Assembly: GCA_964632355.1 (NCBI GenBank)
Contig: CAZWBW010000032.1
Span: 1-27,003, forward strand
Direction of reading: 5' to 3'
Source of the DNA: JALOAP01 sp964632355
GTDB lineage: Bacteria; Chloroflexota; Dehalococcoidia; Tepidiformales; Tepidiformaceae
Length of the DNA stretch: 27,003 nucleotides
Of this stretch, positions 15,904-23,139 are shown one piece after another. How positions within the stretch are numbered: position 1 is the stretch's first letter; the number at the start of each line of letters is the position of its first letter. The position numbers were made by a program, and so were the translations under genes. A model generated the notes under the pieces. That model worked only from the letters and a program-made list of their open reading frames with translations. It was not told the DNA's origin and made no database searches.

Positions 15904-15940
15904 CGGGGCACCGACTACCGATAGATGGAGTGCTGCCTCT

Positions 15941-16843
15941 ATGCCAATGCCTGCTGTTGCCCTCGCCGCTGTGGCCGGCCGCCGAAAGGCGACCGTCGAA
16001 CTGGCGCAGGAAATCGAGCGCCGCGGATTTAGCGGCATCTATTGCGCGAGCTTCGGCGATTCCATGGGCCTGTGCCTTTCGATGGCACACGCGACGCAGG
16101 AAATCCGGTTTGGGACAACGATCCTGCCGATCTACTACCGTCACCCGTTCGATCTCGCACAAGCTGCTTCGTACATCCACGAAATCAGCGGCGGCCGGTT
16201 CGTCCTGGGTCTCGGCGTGAGCCACGGCCCGGCGAACCAGCGCCTCGGGGTGCAGACAGGCAAGCCGCTTTCGGACATGCGGGATTACGTCGAGCGGCTG
16301 CGGGCCGCCTCGCAGATGGTGGGACCACTGCCGCCGATCGTGCTCGCGACACTTCGCCGCAAGATGGTGCAACTCGCCACCGAGATCGCCGAAGGGGCCG
16401 TGTGGGCGAACGCATCCCGCTCGCATGTCCCGACGTCGCTGCAGGAAATCCCGCAGGAGAAGCGCGAGGGCGACTTCTTCATAGGCAACATGATCCCGAC
16501 GGTCATCGACGACGACCGCGAGGCGGCGGCTGCGGTGAACCGCCGGACGCTAACCGGGTATGTCGCCCTGCCGAACTACCGGAACTACTGGAAGGAAGCC
16601 GGGTACGTCGAGGAGATGGAGGCCATCGAAAAGGCGCTCGAAGCGGGCGAGCGCGACAAGATCCCGGGGCTGATGTCGGACCGGTGGCTCGCCGACGCGA
16701 CGCTGTTCGGTAGCGCGAAGGAGGTCCGCGAGGGCGTGGAGCGCTGGTTCGAGGCGGGGGTGAAGACGCCCATCCTCGTGCCATCGTCGACGAAGGGAGG
16801 CCAGTTTAAGGCGATCGAGGAGTTGTTCGCGGCGTTCGAGTAG
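15941..16843 (+). CDS. LLM-class (luciferase-like) flavin/F420-dependent oxidoreductase
   Basis: 300-residue bacterial-luciferase-like monooxygenase superfamily protein, a TIM barrel that binds FMN or coenzyme F420. Recognisable parts are LAQEIERRGFSGIYC (early helix and strand), IRFGTTILPIYYRHPFDLAQAASYIHEIS, and the diagnostic GGRFVLGLGVSHGP. A C-terminal ATLFGSAKEVREGVERWFEAGVKTPIL helix and strand follows. The segment ATLRRKMVQLATEIAEGAVWANAS resembles the substrate-pocket region of the family. Substrate and cofactor are not determined; F420 is favoured by resemblance and by the second family member 840 bp downstream. The ATG at 15941 is preferred over 15890. Probably co-transcribed with the phosphatase 22 nt downstream. 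Confidence 0.88.
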   Translation: MPMPAVALAAVAGRRKATVELAQEIERRGFSGIYCASFGDSMGLCLSMAHATQEIRFGTTILPIYYRHPFDLAQAASYIHEISGGRFVLGLGVSHGPANQRLGVQTGKPLSDMRDYVERLRAASQMVGPLPPIVLATLRRKMVQLATEIAEGAVWANASRSHVPTSLQEIPQEKREGDFFIGNMIPTVIDDDREAAAAVNRRTLTGYVALPNYRNYWKEAGYVEEMEAIEKALEAGERDKIPGLMSDRWLADATLFGSAKEVREGVERWFEAGVKTPILVPSSTKGGQFKAIEELFAAFE

Positions 16844-16865
16844 TCGCGGGCCAGGTGGTGGGTGG

Positions 16866-17627
16866 ATGCTGGAGGAGGAGCTGCGAGTTGCGGTGGATGC
16901 AGCGGCGAAGGCGGGCGAGGAAGTGCTTCGCCTTCGCCGTGAGGGGTTGCGGTATGGCCGGAAGGACGGCTGGGAGCTGGTCAGCGAAGCCGACCTGCAC
17001 GCCGCTGAGATCCTCTACAACGCGCTAACGACGAAGTTCCCCGACGATGGGTGGCTGAGCGAGGAGCACGCCGACAGCGCCGAGCGCCTGCGCAAGGAGC
17101 GGGTGTGGATCGTGGACCCCATCGATGGGACGCGGGAGTACCTGCAGGGCATCCCTGAATACGCGATTTCCATTGGGCTGGCGATCGGCGGGAAGCCGAT
17201 GCTCGGTGTCGTACACAACCCGGCGACCGGCGAGATGCACGCGGCGACGTGCATCGAGACCCGCGAGCGTGCGGAGCTCATTGTTCCCGGCCGGACACAC
17301 GATGTGCTCGTCGGGCGGGGCGAGCACCAGTGGCGCGAGGTTCCGCCGCTCCCGGCGGGATACCGGGCGCGCGGCGTCGGGAGTGTCGCGTACCGGCTGG
17401 CGCTGGTAGCTGCCGGGAAGGCGGATGCGGTGCTCAGCGGCTACGGGCGGAGCGAATGGGACGTGGCGGCCGGGATGGCGCTGTGCCACGCGGCCGGGCT
17501 CCGGGCGACCGACATCTTCGGGAACCCGATGCGATTCAACCAGCCGGACCCCTTCGTGCGGGGACTCCTGGCGGCCAGGCCCGGGCTGCACCGCGAGCTG
17601 GCACAGCATTTCGCCCGTTTCGCCTGA
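16866..17627 (+). CDS. Inositol-monophosphatase-fold phosphatase (CysQ/SuhB-like)
   Basis: 253-residue Mg2+/Li+-dependent phosphatase of the FIG superfamily. Metal-site residues are visible: E66/E67 in WLSEEHAD, D84 and D87 in WIVDPIDGTREYLQG, and D199 in SEWDVAAG. The GTREYLQG variant, with EY after GTR rather than NF, resembles 3'(2'),5'-bisphosphate nucleotidases (CysQ) more than plain inositol monophosphatases, so PAP may be the substrate, but that is tentative. The ATG at 16866 is the first sensible start, 22 nt after the previous stop. It is sandwiched between two LLM oxidoreductases, with no obvious pathway link. Confidence 0.9.
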   Translation: MLEEELRVAVDAAAKAGEEVLRLRREGLRYGRKDGWELVSEADLHAAEILYNALTTKFPDDGWLSEEHADSAERLRKERVWIVDPIDGTREYLQGIPEYAISIGLAIGGKPMLGVVHNPATGEMHAATCIETRERAELIVPGRTHDVLVGRGEHQWREVPPLPAGYRARGVGSVAYRLALVAAGKADAVLSGYGRSEWDVAAGMALCHAAGLRATDIFGNPMRFNQPDPFVRGLLAARPGLHRELAQHFARFA

Positions 17628-17648
17628 GCGCCGAACCCGCCGGTCGGC

Positions 17649-17654
17649 TACGGT
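17649..17654 (+). promoter_or_regulatory. Candidate -10 hexamer for the second LLM oxidoreductase
   Basis: TACGGT in the 57-bp space before the ATG at 17685, giving a predicted leader of about 24 nt. Alternatively TAGACG at 17654-17659. Weak evidence. Confidence 0.25.
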
Positions 17655-17684
17655 AGACGGCGAATTTGCAGCGGGTGAGTGAGC

Positions 17685-18614
17685 ATGAGCATTCGTATCG
17701 GGCTGGGCGTGCCCGGCTTTCCCTTCAGCAGCGTCGAGGCGTTCGGCCGCTGGCTCGACCTGTGCGAAGACAGCGCCATCGACTCGATCTGGTTCAGCGA
17801 CCGGCTGGTGTCGTCGACGCCGATGCTGGAACCCATGGTCGCGATGACGTGGGTGGCGGCACGGACCGAACGGCTGAAATTTGGGATGAACGCCATCGTC
17901 CTTCCGCTCCGGGACCCACTGGTGCTCGCGAAGGAGTGCGCGACGCTGGACTTCCTCAGCGGTGGCCGGCTCCTGCCGGTGTTCGGCGTCGGTGGCGAGC
18001 AGGCGCCGGAATTCGCGGCAACGAACCGGAACCCGGTGGGCCGCGGACGGCAGGCCGACGAGATGATCGAGATCATGACCCGGCTCTGGCAGGACGGCGA
18101 GGTGACGTACGAGGGCGAGTACTACCGGTACACGAACGCACGAATCTCGCCGAGGCCCATCCAACAGCCGTTACCGCTGTGGATCGGGGGGAGTTCGCCG
18201 GCGGCGATCCGGCGAACGGCACGCCTCGGGACCGGCTGGCTTGCAGGACTCCAGTCGCCGGCACAGGTTGCGCCCGTTATCCAGCAGATTCGCGCCGCAA
18301 TCGCGGAGTCGGGGAGACCGTTCGAACCGGACCACTTCGGCGCAGGGTTCGCGTACCGGTTCGGGAGCTGGGATGAGCCCGTCGTCGAACGCTCGTCGCA
18401 GGCGCTGGCGCGGCTCGGGCCAGGCGTGGACCCAAAGGGCATCCAGGCCGTCGGGACCGCAGAGGACATCATCGCGAAGGCGCGCGAGTTCGTGGATGCC
18501 GGTGTCTCGAAGTTCGTCCTGCGCGCGATCGCGGACTCGGACGAGGACTTGATGGAACAGACGCGCCGGCTCATCCACGAAGTGGTGCCGGTGGTCCACG
18601 GCTGGAAGGAGTAG
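17685..18614 (+). CDS. LLM-class oxidoreductase, TIGR03619-like (probable F420-dependent)
   Basis: 309-residue luciferase-like oxidoreductase. It opens MSIRIGLGVPGFPF and has SIWFSDRLVSSTPMLEPMVAMTWVA, then LKFGMNAIVLPLRDPLVLAKECATLDFLSGGRLLP, and PLPLWIGGSSPAAIRRTARLGTGWL. All are standard barrel landmarks of F420-dependent LLM proteins. Compared with the 15941 gene it has the longer insertion typical of the group (YEGEYYRY...PRPIQQPLPLWIGG). ATG at 17685 is taken; a GTG at 17679 would add two residues. Its TAG stop ends at 18614, where the convergent tilS stop begins, so the two coding regions abut with no space between them. Confidence 0.9.
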   Translation: MSIRIGLGVPGFPFSSVEAFGRWLDLCEDSAIDSIWFSDRLVSSTPMLEPMVAMTWVAARTERLKFGMNAIVLPLRDPLVLAKECATLDFLSGGRLLPVFGVGGEQAPEFAATNRNPVGRGRQADEMIEIMTRLWQDGEVTYEGEYYRYTNARISPRPIQQPLPLWIGGSSPAAIRRTARLGTGWLAGLQSPAQVAPVIQQIRAAIAESGRPFEPDHFGAGFAYRFGSWDEPVVERSSQALARLGPGVDPKGIQAVGTAEDIIAKAREFVDAGVSKFVLRAIADSDEDLMEQTRRLIHEVVPVVHGWKE

Positions 18615-20066
18615 CTACTCGGGCAGCACCAGCTTCGCTGCTCCCGGGCCGGCCGGTTTGGCTGGTTCGATGCGAACGTAAAGCGGCCTGTCGCCAACGG
18701 TATCGCTCTCAAACGCGGCGGACGCGGTCAGAACCGTCAGCACCTTCTCGCTGTCGGCGATGGCGACGGCGTTCCGACGATCCCACCCGGGAAGCTTCTC
18801 GTTCGACATGATGTCGGAGACCTTGCGGTGAATGCCGCGGAAACGCATCCGGTCGCCGGGTTGCAGTCGGCGAAAGCGGAGGGCGCCCTTCTGGTTGCCG
18901 GTATCGATCTTGGCGACCGATGCCCCGTCGCTCGCGGGAAGGGGCGATGTTGCCACCTGCACGCGCCACGGCCCCACGAGCGTGACACCCGGGACGTTCA
19001 GCACCTTCGGCTCGAACGTTTCGACGTCGAACGCGGGGCCAATACGCACGCGTCCCGACGAGACCTCGACGACGGTGTCGCCGAATACGACCTGCCCTGC
19101 GCCCTTTCGGAGCACCTGGCGGAGGTTCTCCAGCCGGGTGCGGTTCACATCGGGCTGGAGCGACGAGAAGGCGGCTTCGCGTTCGATGACCAGCGTAAGC
19201 GCTTCGGGTTGGAGCCCCGCGAGGGGGCGCAGCTCGAACACGGAGCCGAGCGGGCCACGAGCGGCGGGCTGGACAGCGAACGATTCGCGCTCGACGCCGG
19301 CGAACACCTCACGGGCGCTCCGGGCGAGACCGATGAGCGCATCCTCGACGCGGGGGTTGATCTCCCGGAGCACGGGGAAGACCTGCTCGCGAAGGCGATT
19401 CCGGGCGTAGCGGACGTCGGTGTTGGTGCTGTCGGTGAGGGGCTCGATGCCCGCTTCCTCGCAAATCGCCCGGGTTTCGCTGCGCCGGAGAGGAAGCAGC
19501 GGCCTGATGAGCCGCTGGGCGGGCGCGCCGGGCACCGGGGCTGAGGGCAGCATGCCGCGAATGCCGCGTACGCCGGTGCCCCGAAGAATCCGCATCAGGA
19601 CGGTCTCTGCCTGGTCGTCGGCGGTGTGGCCCGTTGCGATGCAGTCGACGCGCTTTTCGGCGGCCACGAAGGCGAGAAACTGGTAGCGCATCTTGCGGGC
19701 TGTCTCCTCGATGCCCATGCGCTGCGAACGGGCGACGGCGGCTACGTCGCCTTCGCCGGAGAGGAACGGCACTTCGAGGCGCGCACAGAGGTCGCGAACC
19801 CATTCGAGGTCCTGGCGCGACTCGGGGCGGAGCTGGTGGTCGAAGTGCGCCGCCTGGACGGTGAACCCGTAGCGCGAGGCGAGTTCGCGGAGCACCAACA
19901 AGCAGGCGAGCGAATCGGCGCCGCCGGAAACGGCCACGAGCACCTGTTGCACACGCCGGAAGAGCGCCTCGCGGTCGGCGGCGCGCGCGACGCGGTCAAC
20001 CAGGGCGGGGGTTATGCCGCTACCGGGGGAAGAGGCGTTCCCACCATTCGCCGGTGGGCGCTTCAT
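18615..20066 (-). CDS. tilS: tRNA(Ile)-lysidine synthase
   Basis: 483-residue TilS, which converts the wobble C34 of tRNA-Ile(CAU) to lysidine with ATP. The PP-loop motif SGGADS is at 47-52, followed by AAHFDHQLRPES, IATGHTADDQAETVLMRILRGTG (the conserved HxxDDQ region) and PLTDSTNTDVRYARNRLR. The C-terminal half contains the lysidine-synthetase substrate-binding domains, ending RFRRLQPGDRMRFRG. The start is uncertain. The ATG at 20066 overlaps the ftsB 3' end by 47 nt and gives a plausible length; no other ATG lies between it and the SGGADS motif. A GTG a few codons before SGGADS is too short. It is the last gene of the DUF2344-to-tilS operon. Confidence 0.92.
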   Translation of the reverse strand: MKRPPANGGNASSPGSGITPALVDRVARAADREALFRRVQQVLVAVSGGADSLACLLVLRELASRYGFTVQAAHFDHQLRPESRQDLEWVRDLCARLEVPFLSGEGDVAAVARSQRMGIEETARKMRYQFLAFVAAEKRVDCIATGHTADDQAETVLMRILRGTGVRGIRGMLPSAPVPGAPAQRLIRPLLPLRRSETRAICEEAGIEPLTDSTNTDVRYARNRLREQVFPVLREINPRVEDALIGLARSAREVFAGVERESFAVQPAARGPLGSVFELRPLAGLQPEALTLVIEREAAFSSLQPDVNRTRLENLRQVLRKGAGQVVFGDTVVEVSSGRVRIGPAFDVETFEPKVLNVPGVTLVGPWRVQVATSPLPASDGASVAKIDTGNQKGALRFRRLQPGDRMRFRGIHRKVSDIMSNEKLPGWDRRNAVAIADSEKVLTVLTASAAFESDTVGDRPLYVRIEPAKPAGPGAAKLVLPE

Positions 20067-20361
20067 CCTGTTCGACCTCGGGGCTGATGACGACAAAGGG
20101 GATTTCGCCGGGCCGGATATACCCGAGCTGCCGGCGAGCCTCCTGTTCGACGTACTGGTCCGAACTGACGTACTCGCGAACAGCTTCGATGTAGGCCTTC
20201 TTCTGTTCGAGTTCGGCAACGCGGCGCTCGGCTTCCTGTCGCTGCTCGGCGAGCTGATGCGTCCGGATTGCGCCGGCGACGGCGGTGTACGCGAAGTAGC
20301 CTGCCACGATCAGGCAGGCGAGGAAGATGAGCCTCGCGCGAGATTTCAGGAAGAACGTCAT
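20020..20361 (-). CDS. FtsB/DivIC-family septum formation initiator
   Basis: 113-residue single-pass membrane protein of the FtsB/DivIC family. A short positive N-terminus (MTFFLKSRARL) precedes a transmembrane helix at about 10-30. A coiled coil runs from about 34 to 60 (AEQRQEAERRVAELEQKKAYIEAV), followed by the family motif SSDQYVEQEARRQLGYIRPGEIPFVV. The family bridges FtsL and FtsQ/DivIB in the divisome. The C-terminal 20 residues (acidic, ending EWWERLFPR) are lineage-specific. The ATG at 20361 is 5 nt after the stop of the histidine phosphatase. A promoter-like TTGAAT-17-TAACTT lies just upstream, inside that gene. It also overlaps the start of tilS. Confidence 0.9.
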   Translation of the reverse strand: MTFFLKSRARLIFLACLIVAGYFAYTAVAGAIRTHQLAEQRQEAERRVAELEQKKAYIEAVREYVSSDQYVEQEARRQLGYIRPGEIPFVVISPEVEQDEAPTGEWWERLFPR

Positions 20362-20366
20362 CTGCG

Positions 20367-21008
20367 TCAGGTTGACAAGTTACCGTTCGGCTCTTCGACA
20401 TTCAATGAGTCCAGGTGGCAACAATCGTTAAGTCCGGAAACTGCAATACGTCCGCGATGTAGAACAAATGTACAAATCGATGCGACATCTATTGTGAACG
20501 ACCGCATCGACTCTACCGGCAGGTCCAACAGGTCACAGATGAGCACCTTGGTGATGAAGTTATGGGAAACGATAGCGATGCCCTTTTCGTGACCGGTTCG
20601 TAGTTCGGCTGCGATAGGCACCAGGCGCCGGGCGACGTCTTCCAGGCTCTCGCCGTTGGGCATTCGCACGCTGCCGAAACCCGGCGAGCCCCAGGCCCGC
20701 ATGAAGTCCGGGAAGCGTTCGCGCATTTCCGCGAAGGTGAGCCCCTCGGTATCGCCGACGTCCATTTCGATGAGCTCGTCGCGGAGTTCGACAGTGAGCC
20801 CATGTTCGGCGGCGATGGCTTCGGCCATGCGACGAGCGCGTCCGAGGGGGCTACTCCATACGCGTTCGATGTGCTCAGACGCGAGCCGCCGCGCGACCGC
20901 GCGGGTCTGGCGTTCCCCGAGGGGGGTGAGCGGCGCATCTTCGCGCCCCAGCCCGAGCCCATCGCGGTTGTGAGCGGTCTGCCCGTGGCGAACAAGGAAG
21001 AGGTTCAC
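20367..21008 (-). CDS. Histidine phosphatase family protein (PhoE/GpmB-like)
   Basis: 213-residue phosphoglycerate-mutase-like histidine phosphatase. The RHG motif is VRHGQT with H8 as phospho-acceptor; H149 in IAIVSHNFITKVL is the second catalytic His. E81 in IEMDVGDTEGLTFAEM is the likely proton donor, and R57/R59 follow SSPLG. Substrate cannot be assigned: phosphoglycerate mutase-like, alpha-ribazole phosphatase or general phosphatase are possible. The C-terminus contains the usual LNDCCHLDSL. The GTG at 21008 overlaps the GNAT stop as GTGA; a longer upstream frame is non-homologous. The final 140 bp are visibly more AT-rich than the surroundings and carry the putative ftsB promoter. Confidence 0.91.
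   Translation of the reverse strand: MNLFLVRHGQTAHNRDGLGLGREDAPLTPLGERQTRAVARRLASEHIERVWSSPLGRARRMAEAIAAEHGLTVELRDELIEMDVGDTEGLTFAEMRERFPDFMRAWGSPGFGSVRMPNGESLEDVARRLVPIAAELRTGHEKGIAIVSHNFITKVLICDLLDLPVESMRSFTIDVASICTFVLHRGRIAVSGLNDCCHLDSLNVEEPNGNLST
20377..20405 (-). promoter_or_regulatory. Internal promoter for ftsB-tilS
   Basis: On the minus strand TTGAAT (20400-20405), a 17-bp spacer and TAACTT (20377-20382) make a recognisable sigma70-like promoter within the 3' end of the phosphatase gene. Predicted start near 20370 gives a leader of about 9 nt before the ATG at 20361. Confidence 0.45.
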
Positions 21009-21490
21009 GGGGACGCAGGCTCCAGCGGCGCCCAGACCCGCCGGATGAACGGCGAGAACCCGAGCGACTCCCAGAATGAGCGAGCGGAGACGTCGTGTTC
21101 GAGGACCGACATCTCCACGTGGGACACGCCGTCCTGCTGGCGTGCCCAATCGAACACCTGCCGAACGAGCGCAGTGGCGACACCCTGCCGCCGATACGGG
21201 GGTGCGACGTAGAGGTAGCCGATGGTTGCGTGGCGTTCGGGAAGGCGATCGGGCTGGTTCGATTCAATAGACGCGGTGACGAACCCAACGACATTGCCCT
21301 CGTCTTCGGCGACGAGCGAAAGCGAGAGCGGGCGATGGCGGAGGTCGCGGACGGCGTTGGCGAACTCTGCTTCGGAGACGGGCGTGGGCCGAATCCGCGA
21401 GTCCGTGTTCGCGTTATGTTGGCGGAGGTCCTGCCACGCGACGTAGAGCGCCGGGATGTCGTTCTCTTCGACGGGACGAACGCGCGTCAT
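21005..21490 (-). CDS. GNAT family N-acetyltransferase
   Basis: 161-residue GNAT acyltransferase. The acetyl-CoA pyrophosphate loop is readable as YVAPPYRRQGVATALVRQVFDWA (R/Q-x-x-G-x-G/A type). Upstream are the strand segments LSLVAEDEGNVVGFVTASIES and ATIGYLYV, and downstream VEMSVLEHDVSARSFWESLGF, the C-terminal GNAT strands. The acceptor is unknown. The ATG at 21490 overlaps the stop of the DUF2344 gene as ATGA, and its own stop overlaps the phosphatase start as GTGA, so it is translationally coupled on both sides. Confidence 0.92.
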   Translation of the reverse strand: MTRVRPVEENDIPALYVAWQDLRQHNANTDSRIRPTPVSEAEFANAVRDLRHRPLSLSLVAEDEGNVVGFVTASIESNQPDRLPERHATIGYLYVAPPYRRQGVATALVRQVFDWARQQDGVSHVEMSVLEHDVSARSFWESLGFSPFIRRVWAPLEPASP

Positions 21491-22173
21491 TCGAACCTCC
21501 CTTTGCGCCGCCAGGCCTCGCGAGCGGGGGATGGCTCGTCGAGGATGATTGCGGTGCGGCAGATGGAGGCCGGTTCGTGGCCCGGGAAGATGGCTGCGAG
21601 CAGTTGTTCAGGCCGCACGGTCATGTCCTGGCTGGCGCGAAGCCGCATGGTGAGCCGGGTCCCACCGTCGAGCGGTTCGGCGGCGAGCGACGCGACGTTG
21701 GCACGGAGATCGTAGGTCCGGGACTTTTCCTTGCGCTCCTCGGTCCATTCGAACTCGGTGCGCGCGAGGAAGTCGGAAACCCCGGCTTCGGCCTTTTCCA
21801 CGGGCAGCGACGGGAGGTCGACCCGGTAATCGGCCCAGAGGAGCAGAGCCTGCGGGGGCGGTGTCGAGAGCGGAACTTCGACTGCGTCGACGAATTCAAG
21901 GTCTTCGGTGGTCTGACGGGCGAGCCGTTCCCGGAACTCGGCGAGGTCGACCCGCTCGTCGAGCGTTACGTCCATAACCTCCGCTTCGGAGGTGAAGCCG
22001 AGCGGGAGCGGTCCGGCAAAGGCAAGCTTGGGGTGGGGCGTGAACCCCTGCGAGTAAGACAGCGGCAGCCCGGCGCGGCGAATCGCGCGTTCCCAGTAGC
22101 GAAGCACGTCGAGATGCGAGATGTAGCGCACGCGCTCGCCCTTACGGAACCAGACGCGGAGGCGTTGAGTCAT
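21487..22173 (-). CDS. TIGR03936/DUF2344 radical SAM-associated protein
   Basis: 228-residue TIGR03936 (DUF2344) protein. The opening RVWFRKGERVRYISHLDVLRYWERA, followed by GLPLSYSQGFTPHPKLAFAGPLPLG, is diagnostic. In many bacteria this domain is fused to, or encoded next to, a B12-binding radical SAM protein (TIGR03960) and RNase E/G; no such partner is in the window. Molecular function is not established. A C-terminal region ends ICRTAIILDE with a basic tail. The ATG at 22173 has TACGAT 6 nt upstream, so a leaderless start is suspected. It leads a five-gene operon with GNAT, phosphatase, ftsB and tilS. Confidence 0.92.
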   Translation of the reverse strand: MTQRLRVWFRKGERVRYISHLDVLRYWERAIRRAGLPLSYSQGFTPHPKLAFAGPLPLGFTSEAEVMDVTLDERVDLAEFRERLARQTTEDLEFVDAVEVPLSTPPPQALLLWADYRVDLPSLPVEKAEAGVSDFLARTEFEWTEERKEKSRTYDLRANVASLAAEPLDGGTRLTMRLRASQDMTVRPEQLLAAIFPGHEPASICRTAIILDEPSPAREAWRRKGRFE

Positions 22174-22179
22174 GACGGG

Positions 22180-22185
22180 ATCGTA
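22180..22185 (-). promoter_or_regulatory. Candidate -10 hexamer (leaderless) for the DUF2344 operon
   Basis: TACGAT on the minus strand, six bases before the ATG at 22173. It lies downstream of the meaB stop in the 26-bp space between the two genes. Confidence 0.4.
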
Positions 22186-22199
22186 TCACGGGGCCGCGG

Positions 22200-23138
22200 C
22201 TAGCCCTGGGAGGCTGCCGCGGCCAGTTCTTCGGCGGCGCTGTGGGGATCGATCTCCCGTTCGACGACGCGCTTCACGAGGGTGGTGAGGTCGGCCTCGG
22301 AGGTGGAGCGCTGGATGCGCTGCAGGAGGATGGAGCGCGCCAGCGAAAGCACCTGGTGACGGGCGTCCTCGGCGAGCTCGGCTTCGAGTTGCCCGGACTC
22401 GGTCAGTTCCCGCCGGTGCTCTTCGATCGCATCGGCGAGCTTGTCGAGCCCGTCGCCCTTGAGCGCGTTCGTCTTGACGATGGGTGGCCGGCGAACGTCG
22501 GCTGGCGCGAGGGACAGCAGCGCCTGCAACTGCGACACGAGCACGTCGGCGCCCGGGTGGTCGGCCTTGTTGACGACGAGCACGTCGGCAATCTCAAGGA
22601 TGCCGGCCTTCATGGCCTGGATATCGTCGCCGGTACCCGGGTTGTTCACCACGATGGTGGTGAGCGCTGTACCGGCGATTTCGACCTCGTCCTGGCCCGC
22701 GCCGACCGTCTCGATGAGCACGTAGTCGAAGCCGAAGGCGTCCATCACCGTGACGACGGCATCGAGCGTGGGGGCGAGGCCACCGAGTGCGCCGCGGCTG
22801 GCCATGCTCCGCACGTAGACGCCCTCGTCGAGGGTGAGGTCCTGCATGCGGATCCGGTCGCCAAGGATGGCGCCGTGGCTATACGGGCTCGAGGGGTCGA
22901 CGGCGACGATGCCGACGGTCTTGCCGCGCTTCCTGAGTTCGGCAGCGAGGGCGCCGGTGAGGGTGCTTTTGCCCGCGCCGGCGCCGCCGGTGATGCCAAC
23001 CGTGTGCGCTTTCCCGGAGTGCGGATAGAGCCTGCGGACGAATTCACGGCCTTCCGGGCTTTCGCTTTCGATCCGGGTGATGATGCGCGCCAGCGCACGG
23101 CGATCGCCGTTCAGAAACCGCTGAATGAGGTCGTCCAC
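22200..23138 (-). CDS. meaB: Methylmalonyl-CoA mutase-associated GTPase MeaB
   Basis: 312-residue MeaB (ArgK/YgfD) G3E GTPase, a chaperone that gates delivery of adenosylcobalamin to methylmalonyl-CoA mutase and protects the enzyme. Walker A is GITGGAGAGKST (about 48-59), followed by VDPSSPYSHGAILGDRIRMQDL, the ETVGAGQDEVEIA switch region, and the guanine-specificity motif VVNKADHPG. The C-terminal helical dimerisation region ends SAAEELAAAASQG. Start is GTG at 23138, one nucleotide after the TAG of the B12-binding mutase subunit, so the pair is co-transcribed. The function is well supported by the neighbouring mutase subunits. Confidence 0.96.
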   Translation of the reverse strand: MDDLIQRFLNGDRRALARIITRIESESPEGREFVRRLYPHSGKAHTVGITGGAGAGKSTLTGALAAELRKRGKTVGIVAVDPSSPYSHGAILGDRIRMQDLTLDEGVYVRSMASRGALGGLAPTLDAVVTVMDAFGFDYVLIETVGAGQDEVEIAGTALTTIVVNNPGTGDDIQAMKAGILEIADVLVVNKADHPGADVLVSQLQALLSLAPADVRRPPIVKTNALKGDGLDKLADAIEEHRRELTESGQLEAELAEDARHQVLSLARSILLQRIQRSTSEADLTTLVKRVVEREIDPHSAAEELAAAASQG

Positions 23139-23139
23139 G

